Below are positions 56,694 to 64,000 of a stretch of DNA of 64,000 bases, piece by piece; position 1 is the first letter of the stretch; every line of letters begins with the position of its first letter. The notes beneath the pieces were generated by a model, which was given only the letters and a program-made list of their open reading frames with translations, had not been told where the DNA came from and did no database searches. Origin of the DNA: Pedobacter sp. D749 (GTDB lineage Bacteria; Bacteroidota; Bacteroidia; Sphingobacteriales; Sphingobacteriaceae); assembly GCF_019317285.1 (NCBI RefSeq), contig NZ_CP079218.1:1550001-1614000 (forward strand). The letters are read 5' to 3'. The translations under genes were made by a program, and so were the position numbers.

Positions 56694-56714
56694 TACTTTT
56701 GTAAAGTTACTTTA
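56694..56714 (+). promoter_or_regulatory. -7 box and candidate MarR operator of the exporter
   Basis: TACTTTTG at 56694-56701 fits the Bacteroidota -7 box TAnnTTTG. It is touched by a perfect 13-bp odd palindrome, TAAAGTTACTTTA, at 56702-56714, which ends 11 bases before the exporter start. A repressor bound there would block initiation. Confidence 0.6.
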
Positions 56715-56725
56715 CTATTTTAATC

Positions 56726-57955
56726 ATGAGTATTTTTCGTTCGTTAAGACATTACAATTACAGGTTATTTTTTACAGGTCAGGCTATTTCGCTAATAGGC
56801 ACGTGGATGCAGCGTGTTGCCATAAGCTGGTTGGTTTACCGTTTAACAGGTTCGGCATTTTTGTTAGGACTGATTACTTTTTTGAGTTTAATCCCTTCGC
56901 TGGTACTGGCGCCCTATGCAGGGAGCTATGTAGACAGGCATAATAAATACAAGATATTAGTAATTACCCAGATCATTCTGATGCTTCAAGCTGGTGCTCT
57001 TGCTTTAATGATCTGGTTTAAGGTGTACGATATATTCTGGATTGCAGCACTTTCGCTGGTTCAGGGCCTTGTGAATGCTTTTGATGTGACTGCGCGCCAA
57101 TCGTTAATGGTAAATTTAATTGATGATAAAGAAGATTTGCCTAATGCTATAGCACTCAACTCTTCCATGTTTAATGCGGCCAGGCTAGTCGGGCCGGCAT
57201 TGGCAGGGGTAATTTTAAGTGCCTGGGGAGAAGATATCTGTTTCTTGGTTAACTTTGTAAGCTTTATTGCAGTGTTGGGCTGTTTGGTTATGATGAAACT
57301 GAAACTCACAGAGCACCAAAAATCGACAGAAAATATCTGGATTGACCTGAAAAAAGGTTACGATTATCTTAAATCATCTCCGGATTTGGCCTCTATGATA
57401 TTAATGATGGCTGCATCGAGTTTATTGGTAATCCCTTTTACTACTTTATTGCCTGTTTTTGCAAAAGATATTTTTAATGGAAACGCCACAACATTTGGGT
57501 GGTTTGAAAGTGCGGCCGGATTTGGAGCGTTTTTTGGAGCCATTTATATGGCCACTTTAAAAGCAGGCCAGAATCTACAGAAAATTGTAATGATGTCGGG
57601 TGTACTGTTGGCTATTTCTGTTGTGGCTCTGGCTATATCCCCATCACTTATTATGGCCTTAATTTGTACCGGTATGGCTGCATTGGGTTTAATGGCGCAA
57701 AATTCATCTATTAATACCTATTTGCAGACCCACGCCGATGATGTAATGCGCGGCAGGACTTTAAGTTATTATATTATGGCTTACCAGGGGGTATTGCCAA
57801 TTGGTAGTTTGTTAATGGGTTACCTGGCGCATCTTTTCGGTACGCAAGTGGTTGTGGCTTTCGAAGGTGTTGCAGGATTGTTGATCGTGGCAGCGTTTGT
57901 ATATCATGAAAAACATAGAAATCAATTGAGTAGCAGTGCGATGTCGCTGAATTAA
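56726..57955 (+). CDS. MFS exporter, EntS/DHA3-like
   Basis: This 409-residue transporter has twelve helices. It begins with SLRHYNYRLFFTGQAISLIGTWMQRVAISWLVYRL, abbreviated here to its motifs NYRLFFTGQ and GTWMQRVAISW, which are typical of the DHA3/EntS group that exports siderophores or small drugs. The motif YVDRHNKYK follows helix 2 as loop 2-3. It diverges from a MarR gene. Substrate unknown. Confidence 0.92.
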   Translation: MSIFRSLRHYNYRLFFTGQAISLIGTWMQRVAISWLVYRLTGSAFLLGLITFLSLIPSLVLAPYAGSYVDRHNKYKILVITQIILMLQAGALALMIWFKVYDIFWIAALSLVQGLVNAFDVTARQSLMVNLIDDKEDLPNAIALNSSMFNAARLVGPALAGVILSAWGEDICFLVNFVSFIAVLGCLVMMKLKLTEHQKSTENIWIDLKKGYDYLKSSPDLASMILMMAASSLLVIPFTTLLPVFAKDIFNGNATTFGWFESAAGFGAFFGAIYMATLKAGQNLQKIVMMSGVLLAISVVALAISPSLIMALICTGMAALGLMAQNSSINTYLQTHADDVMRGRTLSYYIMAYQGVLPIGSLLMGYLAHLFGTQVVVAFEGVAGLLIVAAFVYHEKHRNQLSSSAMSLN

Positions 57956-57983
57956 TATTTTCCTTGAAACTTCTCCAATCGTG

Positions 57984-58022
57984 GCGTCATCTCGACAGAA
58001 ACGCAGTGGAATGGAGAGATCT
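57984..58022. repeat. Dispersed repeat fragment
   Basis: GCGTCATCTCGACAGAAACG, then CAGTGGAATGGAGAGATCTG: same family as the copies at 18771 and 35684 but shorter. Confidence 0.6.
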
Positions 58023-58175
58023 GTAAAAACAGATTTTGCTTTTTTTACCATTAAGGAGTTAAGAAACATTAAGGTTTAGTGCAAATTGTTTCCCGCAGAT
58101 TAAACAGAAAAGAAACACAGATTTTAACAGAGTCGGTTAAAACGCCAAACTCCAGCCGCTATACGCTACCCGCAT

Positions 58176-59195
58176 TTACCCGTGCACAATCAACTTACAA
58201 TCGACCATTACTTTTTGGTAATTATGAATATCAATTTCTTTGTTAATCAATTGTATCAATAATGAAATAGCATTTTCACCTACCGATTCGGGGTTTTCTT
58301 CAATAGAGGCGATAGGGGGCGAATCCAGATAACTGATGAAAGAAGTGTTGCCAAATCCTATACACTCCACTTCGTTGGTTTTGAAGTGCTTTGTGGATCT
58401 TAGGTACTTGATCGCGTCGAATAAGATAGGTTCTTTAAAAGCCACAAGCGCAGTGGGTTTATTTTCGGGATAAACAAATAAATTCTCAATTGCCGTGATT
58501 GTATTTTCCTTATCAAAATCGGTGTAAGCAACTAATTCTGATGAAAAAGGCACCTCGTTATCTTTTAAGGCATTGATATAACCATTAAAGCGATCGTGCG
58601 TAAAATTAATCATTTTGGGGCCACCCAAATAAGCGATCTTCTGATGCCCTCTGTCTATTAAAAACTTGGTAGCCTGGTAACAGCCCTGGAAAGTATTGCA
58701 CAATACTTTATGGGAGTTGAGGTTAAAACTCGGGTTCCGTGTATAATACACCACCGGAATGCCTATGTTTTCGAACTGATTCAGGTGTGCAAAATCTTGT
58801 GTGTGCTTCGAAATAGCCACGATTAAGCCATCTACCCGGCTTCGCAACAACATATTTGCAGATTGAATCTCTTTTTCCAGCTCATCGTGAGATTGACTGA
58901 TAATCACATTGTATCCATTTTGAGTGGCAAACTGCTCTATACCATAAATACTTCTGGTAAAAAAGTGATCTAAAAGATTGGGTAAAATAACGCCAATAAT
59001 GCGCGATCTCTTTTCTTTTAAATTGATAGCTGATTTATTCGGTGTAAAATGCAAATCGCGGGCCATTTCCTGAACGCGCTGCCTGGTGTATGCGTTTATA
59101 GTCGGGTAATTGTTAAGGGCTTTTGATACTGTTGAAACTGACATCTTTAACTTCTCAGCCAGGAATTTCAGTGTAACAGGGGTATTGTTCGTCAT
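58176..59195 (-). CDS. LacI-family transcriptional regulator
   Basis: This 339-residue regulator starts at the ATG at 59195 (an in-frame TTG is three codons earlier). The helix-turn-helix reads LKFLAEKLKMSVSTVSKALNNYP and the hinge KSAINLKEKRSRIIGVILPN. The rest is a periplasmic-binding-like sugar sensor. It diverges from the glucuronide cluster, with a perfect LacI-type palindrome between them. The effector may be a glucuronate-pathway sugar acid. Confidence 0.94.
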   Translation of the reverse strand: MTNNTPVTLKFLAEKLKMSVSTVSKALNNYPTINAYTRQRVQEMARDLHFTPNKSAINLKEKRSRIIGVILPNLLDHFFTRSIYGIEQFATQNGYNVIISQSHDELEKEIQSANMLLRSRVDGLIVAISKHTQDFAHLNQFENIGIPVVYYTRNPSFNLNSHKVLCNTFQGCYQATKFLIDRGHQKIAYLGGPKMINFTHDRFNGYINALKDNEVPFSSELVAYTDFDKENTITAIENLFVYPENKPTALVAFKEPILFDAIKYLRSTKHFKTNEVECIGFGNTSFISYLDSPPIASIEENPESVGENAISLLIQLINKEIDIHNYQKVMVDCKLIVHG

Positions 59196-59235
59196 CTTTT
59201 CCAATCTCAGTACATAATTAAGAAAAAAAGCAATT

Positions 59236-59253
59236 ATTTCAAACGTTTGAAAT
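59236..59253. promoter_or_regulatory. LacI-type operator
   Basis: ATTTCAAACGTTTGAAAT is a perfect 18-bp palindrome with a central CG, the hallmark of LacI-family operators. It lies 41 bases from the lacI start and 195 from the GH2 start. Confidence 0.8.
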
Positions 59254-59406
59254 GTATTTTCAATAGATTTTATGGCGTTTTAGCCTTTTTAAAACCATTT
59301 AATCTTTTAAGCTTTTCTAAATTCGTTACCACAATATAAACCAGGCAAAAACAGGATATTGCTTAAATTTAGGCTAGCGACAGAGAAACCGTCCGCAATT
59401 AATTGT

Positions 59407-59414
59407 TAGTTTTG
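59407..59414 (+). promoter_or_regulatory. -7 box of the glucuronide operon
   Basis: TAGTTTTG fits TAnnTTTG, 34 bases before the GH2 start. A clear -33 TTTG was not found at the normal distance. Confidence 0.4.
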
Positions 59415-59447
59415 AAACGATCAATTAATAATATTAAAACTTAAGTT

Positions 59448-61277
59448 ATGCTAAAAACAACCTATAGCGTATTTTTAATCTGCTTTTCGCTCCTTTCATC
59501 CTTCAGTTACGGTCAGGTTACCGCTATACAGAACATCCAGGGACGGAAAATCCAGAGTCTTAATGGTAAATGGAATTATATTATCGATCCTTATGAAAAT
59601 GGTTATTACGATTATCGTCATGATCCATACGATCAGTCGAAAACCGGATCCGGAGGTTTTTATGATGATAAAGTTCAGAAAGATAAGTCAGAACTGATTG
59701 AATATGATTTCGATCATTCGCCTCAAATGAATGTTCCGGGTGATTGGAACTCGCAATCAGAAAAATTAGAGCTTTACGAGGGCAATGTTTGGCTTCGCAA
59801 AAAGTTTGATGCAAAACCCGAAAAAGGAAAAAAGTATTTCGTTTATTTTGGTGCAGTAAATTACGAAGCCCATGTTTACCTTAACGGTAAAAAGTTAGGG
59901 GTACACAAAGGTGGTTTTACACCCTTCCAGTTCGATGTAACCAATAATTTAAAAGCTGGCGAAAACTCCCTGGTGCTTAAAGTTGATAATATCCGTAAAC
60001 AGGATGAAATTCCAACTGTAAATACCGATTGGTGGAATTATGGTGGCATTACACGCGATGTTTTTTTAGCAGAATTTCCTGAACATTTTATCAGTGATTA
60101 CAAACTTCAGCTCGTTAAAGGCAATAATAACCTGTTAAGTTTTTCAGCAAAACTTGCCGATGCCACTGCGGGACAGGAAATTACGCTTTCTATCCCTGAG
60201 CTTAAGCTGGAAAAGAAATACAAAACAGATGGCGAAGGTAAAATTGCTGATGAATTTACCTGGAACAATTTAAGCTTATGGTCGCCGGAAACACCAAAAT
60301 TATATGCAGTAAATATTAAAACCGATAAAGAAGATATTAATGATAAAATTGGTTTCAGAACCATTAAGGTTGATGGCGATAGCATCCTGTTAAATGGTAA
60401 ATCTGTTTTTTTAAGAGGGATATCACTTCATGATGAAAACCCTCTTTTAGCCGGTCGTTTGCGCTCAGAAGGGGATATGCGGATGATGTTGCAATGGGCA
60501 AAAGACATGAATTGTAACTACGTTCGCCTGGCACACTATCCGCATAACGAAGAGATGATTCGTCTTGCGGATGAAATGGGACTATTGGTTTGGGCCGAAG
60601 TGCCTGTTTACTGGACGATTAGCTGGACTAACCCGGCAACCTATGCCAATGCCAAAAAACAATTGACAGATTTAATTGTACGCGATAAAAACAGGGCAAG
60701 TGTAATCGTTTGGTCGATTGGGAATGAAACCCCGCTTAGCGATGCCCGTTTAAGTTTTATGAGCAATTTGGCAGAAACTGCCCGTGCCTTGGATGATACC
60801 CGTTTGGTGGCTGCTGCTTTAGAGGTTCACCGAGAAGGGAATACGATCATTTTAAACGATCCTTTGGGTGAAAAAATTGATTTGGTTAGTTTTAATGAAT
60901 ACGCTGGCTGGTACTGGGGTGGTAATCCATCCGAAATTACTAAATACAATTTCGATATCAAATATAAAAAACCTGTGGTCGTGACAGAATTTGGTGGCGA
61001 TGCACTGGGCGGATTCCACGCTGATGAAAATACCCGCTGGAGCGAAGAGTACCAGGAGGCATTGTATAAAAACCAGATTACCATGCTGAGTAAAATCGGT
61101 GCTTTACGCGGGATGACGCCATGGATTTTAACCGACTTCAGGTCACCAAGAAGACAACATCCAATTTATCAGAATTTCTGGAACCGCAAAGGATTGATCA
61201 GTGAAACAGGTAAGAAAAAGAAAGCCTTTTATGTACTGAAAGATTTTTACGACCAGATGCAGGTTAAATATAAATAA
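59448..61277 (+). CDS. Exported glycoside hydrolase family 2, probable beta-glucuronidase
   Basis: This 609-residue enzyme has a signal peptide (MLKTTYSVFLICFSLLSSFSYG, given as start MLKTTYSVFLICF). Three GH2 domains follow: sugar-binding (~45-210, VYLNGKKLGVHKGGFTPFQF), Ig-like and TIM barrel. The acid/base is Glu427 (SIGNETPLSD) and the nucleophile Glu514 (VVTEFGGDA). VSFNEYAGWYWG is typical of beta-glucuronidases. It should release glucuronate in the periplasm, feeding the SDR and UxuA that follow at 64 and 39 bases. Confidence 0.93.
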   Translation: MLKTTYSVFLICFSLLSSFSYGQVTAIQNIQGRKIQSLNGKWNYIIDPYENGYYDYRHDPYDQSKTGSGGFYDDKVQKDKSELIEYDFDHSPQMNVPGDWNSQSEKLELYEGNVWLRKKFDAKPEKGKKYFVYFGAVNYEAHVYLNGKKLGVHKGGFTPFQFDVTNNLKAGENSLVLKVDNIRKQDEIPTVNTDWWNYGGITRDVFLAEFPEHFISDYKLQLVKGNNNLLSFSAKLADATAGQEITLSIPELKLEKKYKTDGEGKIADEFTWNNLSLWSPETPKLYAVNIKTDKEDINDKIGFRTIKVDGDSILLNGKSVFLRGISLHDENPLLAGRLRSEGDMRMMLQWAKDMNCNYVRLAHYPHNEEMIRLADEMGLLVWAEVPVYWTISWTNPATYANAKKQLTDLIVRDKNRASVIVWSIGNETPLSDARLSFMSNLAETARALDDTRLVAAALEVHREGNTIILNDPLGEKIDLVSFNEYAGWYWGGNPSEITKYNFDIKYKKPVVVTEFGGDALGGFHADENTRWSEEYQEALYKNQITMLSKIGALRGMTPWILTDFRSPRRQHPIYQNFWNRKGLISETGKKKKAFYVLKDFYDQMQVKYK

Positions 61278-61341
61278 TAGATGAACAACCGTAATCTTTT
61301 GATTCACGAAAGGATATAGAATAAATAAAAGAACTAATTAA

Positions 61342-62166
61342 ATGATAAAAGAAATAGAGAGCCTGTTTTCGTTAAGGAACAAGGTAGTAGTGGTTACAGG
61401 TGCTACGGGTGTTTTGGGTGAGGCTTTTGTAAATGGATTATGTGCCGCGGGTGCTACAATCGTTGTGATTGGAAGAAACGAAGAGGCTGCAACGCAAAGG
61501 GTTGCTGATGTAACAAACGAAGGTGGGAAAGCCATTTATATTATTGCTGATGTACTGAATGAACAGAACCTGCTCGATGCGAATGAAACCATTATCAAAG
61601 AATTTGGCCGCATAGATGCTCTGGTAAACGCAGCAGGTGGAAATGTGGCAGAAGCTGTGATCCAGCCTGGAAGTGATATTTTTGAACTTAATATTCCAGC
61701 CCTGAAACAGGCATTTGACCTGAATTTATTTGGAACCATTTTACCTACGCAGATTTTTGGTAAAGAAATCGCAAAAAATGGGGGAAGTATTGTGAATATT
61801 TCATCTGTTTCTGCTAACCAAGCCATTACACGCGTATTGGGTTACTCGTTAGCCAAAACTTCAATAGATTGTTATACCAAATGGATGGCTGTAGAACTGG
61901 CAAACCGCTATCAGGATAAAATCAGGATCAACTCAATTGTTCCGGGCTTTTTTATCACCAACCAAAACAGGGCTTTGCTCACCAATGCAGATGGTAGCTT
62001 AACCGCAAGAGGGCAGGCCATTATTTATAAAACACCATTTAAACGTTTCGGTGCTCCTGAAGAATTAATTGGTGCATTGGTATATTTACTAAGTGATGCC
62101 TCTAAATTTGTAAATGGCGAAAATATTAAAGTGGATGGTGGATTTACCGCATTCTCTGGTGTTTAA
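61342..62166 (+). CDS. SDR oxidoreductase, probable fructuronate reductase (D-mannonate oxidoreductase)
   Basis: This 274-residue short-chain dehydrogenase has the cofactor motif TGATGVLGEAF near residue 19 and catalytic Tyr168-x3-Lys172 (GYSLAKTS). Family members of this type in uronate clusters interconvert D-fructuronate and D-mannonate with NADH, replacing the unrelated UxuB. Its place between a glucuronidase and mannonate dehydratase supports that. The C-terminal segment KFVNGENIKVDGGFTAFSG is typical. Confidence 0.88.
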   Translation: MIKEIESLFSLRNKVVVVTGATGVLGEAFVNGLCAAGATIVVIGRNEEAATQRVADVTNEGGKAIYIIADVLNEQNLLDANETIIKEFGRIDALVNAAGGNVAEAVIQPGSDIFELNIPALKQAFDLNLFGTILPTQIFGKEIAKNGGSIVNISSVSANQAITRVLGYSLAKTSIDCYTKWMAVELANRYQDKIRINSIVPGFFITNQNRALLTNADGSLTARGQAIIYKTPFKRFGAPEELIGALVYLLSDASKFVNGENIKVDGGFTAFSGV

Positions 62167-62205
62167 ACATCTTTGTAATCATATAAATCAGTGTAATCAT
62201 ATATA

Positions 62206-63369
62206 ATGAAAAAATTAGAACAAACCTGGCGTTGGTATGGTCCAAATGATCCGGTTAGCTTACAAGACGTTAAACAGGCTGGCGCTACAGGCATTGTAAC
62301 TGCATTGCATCATATTGCACATGGCGAAGTTTGGCCATTGGAAGATATTCAGGAAAGAAAAGCCATTATTGAAGCTGCAGGTTTAACCTGGTCAGTTGTA
62401 GAAAGTGTTCCTGTACACGAAGCGATTAAAACGCGTAGGGCAGATGCCGGAAAATATATCGAAAATTATAAAACCTCTTTGCGTAACCTTTCGGCCTGCG
62501 GAATTAAGATCGTATGTTATAATTTTATGCCGGTTTTAGACTGGACACGTACGCAACTGGACCTCGAAATGACCGATGGATCGAAAGCGCTTTATTTTAA
62601 CTGGATCGATCTGGCTATTTTTGACCTTTACATTTTAAAGAGAGAAAGTGCAGAAGCAGATTATTCGAAATCTATTTTAGATCGGGCTGCAGTTAAATTT
62701 GCTACTTTATCCGAACAGGATTTGATTGATCTCCGGATCAATGTATTAATGGGAATCCCTAACGAAAAAGAAATCGAACTGGAAACCCTGCGCAACAGTA
62801 TTAATGAATACAAAGCCATTGGAACACAAGGCTTAAAAGAAAATCTCAAATTTTTCTTATCCGCTATTGCTCAGGTTTGTACGGAGGAAGGCATTAAAAT
62901 GACCATTCACCCGGACGATCCGCCTTATGCTATTTTGGGTTTGCCAAGGATAGCAAGTACACTGGAAGACTTTAATTACATCATCAAAGAAGTAGACCAG
63001 GCTTTTAACGGTGTTTGTTTCTGTACGGGTTCTTTGGGTGCCGGTATGGGGAATAATGCATTAGAAATCTTCAATGCAGTTAAAGAGCGGGTGTATTTTG
63101 CGCATTTGCGGAACGTTAAAAAAGATGAAGATGGTAGTTTCTACGAAGCAGATCATTTAGGTGGTGATGTAAACATGTACGAAATTATGAAAGCATTAAC
63201 AGAAGAAAATGCACTGCGTGATAAATCGATTCCTTTCCGTCCGGATCATGGTCACCAGATGCTCGATGATCTGGCAAAAGAAACCAATCCAGGTTATTCG
63301 GCTATTGGCCGGTTAAGAGGTTTGGCCGAACTGAGGGGCTTAGAAATCGGGGTTACAGGGAATTATTAA
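62206..63369 (+). CDS. uxuA: Mannonate dehydratase
   Basis: This 387-residue enzyme dehydrates D-mannonate to 2-keto-3-deoxygluconate with a divalent metal. The start LEQTWRWYGPNDPVSL is typical. Further conserved parts are TALHHIAHGEVW, VIESVPVHEAIK-like (here VVESVPVHEAIK), MTIHPDDPPYAILGLPRI, FCTGSLGAG, FAHLRNVK and FRPDHGHQM. Length is as expected. It follows the SDR at 39 bases. Kdg kinase, aldolase and UxaC are not in the window and may follow to the right. Confidence 0.96.
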   Translation: MKKLEQTWRWYGPNDPVSLQDVKQAGATGIVTALHHIAHGEVWPLEDIQERKAIIEAAGLTWSVVESVPVHEAIKTRRADAGKYIENYKTSLRNLSACGIKIVCYNFMPVLDWTRTQLDLEMTDGSKALYFNWIDLAIFDLYILKRESAEADYSKSILDRAAVKFATLSEQDLIDLRINVLMGIPNEKEIELETLRNSINEYKAIGTQGLKENLKFFLSAIAQVCTEEGIKMTIHPDDPPYAILGLPRIASTLEDFNYIIKEVDQAFNGVCFCTGSLGAGMGNNALEIFNAVKERVYFAHLRNVKKDEDGSFYEADHLGGDVNMYEIMKALTEENALRDKSIPFRPDHGHQMLDDLAKETNPGYSAIGRLRGLAELRGLEIGVTGNY

Positions 63370-64000
63370 ACAAATTTCCTGGAGAAACACATTCGCGATC
63401 CGTTCCTATTTCGTTTTGAGGGATAATTTATTTTATAAAAATGAATATTAGTGACAGAGGATTTTTTGTGCTATGTGCCGGCGAGGAATCGTCATTGTGA
63501 GTAACCATCAGGTCAGTGGCCTGGAAAAAAATAGGAATGACGTCCTGTATGCGCTTTCTAACGTATTAAGTTTAAGATTTTGCATCCTGCAAAACTCATT
63601 GAGCTAAGATGTCTAAGGTGGTCGTAAAAATTAAAGACTATGCAGTTTAATTAATCACCTTAGACACCTAAGGACATCTAATTCAGTAAGTAATTCACAC
63701 CATATAAGCTTATATGGTCCTTAAATGTCTTATATGGTCAAAAAAATAACACTAAATATCAGTTGTTTAAATAAACGTCATTATAAGGAGGACTTTCAGC
63801 CGACAAAGCAATCTTACGACTATCGCTAGTAGCGAGAGCTTTAAGATTGCTTCGTGCCCCGCAATGACGATCTTTCTATTGGGGCTGTCAATAGTAGCGT
63901 AGTCCGAAGGATCTCTTTAGCATTTAATTTACCACAGATGCGTACAGATAATTACTGATTTATTTGTGCGCATTTTTGCAATGGCTGCGCTGGTTTACGC
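63370..64000. other. Gene-poor stretch with dispersed repeats
   Basis: Includes a palindromic element at 63776-63870 that starts CGTCATTATAAGG and ends GCAATGACG, sharing TTTCAGCCGAC-AAGCAATCTTAC with 17546-17588, and a CACAGAT fragment near 63932. Two inverted short words, GGTGTCTAAGG-like and CCTTAGACACC, occur near 63610-63670. No ORF of note to the end of the window. Confidence 0.6.
63776..63870. repeat. Dispersed inverted-repeat element
   Basis: Outer arms CGTCATT and AATGACG; inner arms AAGCAATCTTA and TAAGATTGCTT are inverted. The first half matches the element at 17546-17588. Confidence 0.75.

Overview
The window looks like chromosomal DNA of a Bacteroidota member, most likely Sphingobacteriaceae and close to Pedobacter. 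This is a judgement from gene content and style: AT-rich DNA, few Shine-Dalgarno sequences, -7 boxes of the TAnnTTTG type, a TonB-dependent receptor with a carboxypeptidase-regulatory N-terminal domain, long surface proteins with DUF11-type repeats, and many dispersed intergenic palindromes. No rRNA, tRNA or CRISPR array was recognised.

Layout. 1-1962: N-terminal part of a large exported surface protein (minus strand, runs off the left edge). 1963-3417: almost gene-free, decayed DNA. 3418-10190: an accessory island. It holds an SGNH hydrolase coupled to a four-helix membrane protein, then a reduced contractile injection system (phage-tail/eCIS type) of sheath, a collapsed tube/LysM remnant, VgrG-like spike and PAAR tip, then a broken ORF. 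10371-10925: unknown protein. 11681-17384: tripartite RND efflux operon. 17790-21004: aldo/keto reductase, VOC protein, serine hydrolase. 21006-26254: small DUF3606-like proteins, a GT87-like membrane protein, LigD and a Dabb protein. 27086-34526: TonB-dependent siderophore-type receptor, DUF3095 protein, PAS histidine kinase, succinate-semialdehyde-type dehydrogenase and a quinone-oxidoreductase-like MDR. 34666-40963: CDF transporter, a second aldo/keto reductase, aldose epimerase, HAD hydrolase, PAP2 phosphatase, YhhN protein. 41249-50044: PBP1C and alpha-2-macroglobulin, separated by a RAYT transposase gene with paired REP palindromes on both sides. 50259-57955: NTF2-like protein, unknown protein, topoisomerase I, glutathione peroxidase, WalJ-like hydrolase, and a divergent MarR/MFS pair. 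58176-63369: a LacI-controlled glucuronide utilisation cluster (GH2, SDR, UxuA).

How the genes work together. The RND adaptor, pump and outer-membrane factor form one operon. PBP1C and alpha-2-macroglobulin form the known periplasmic repair/defence pair. The LacI regulator reads divergently from a GH2 glucuronidase, an SDR likely to act as fructuronate reductase, and mannonate dehydratase; a perfect 18-bp palindrome lies between them. MarR and the MFS exporter diverge around two related short palindromes.

The most interesting region is 3418-10190. It combines intact sheath, spike and tip genes with a visible deletion/frameshift scar where tube and LysM genes should be, no baseplate or ATPase genes in the window, and an adjacent leaderless SGNH hydrolase/membrane protein pair that could be a cargo and a partner. 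Decay, or a satellite module complemented in trans, both fit. Start codons were moved to internal ATGs wherever the longest frame began at TTG.
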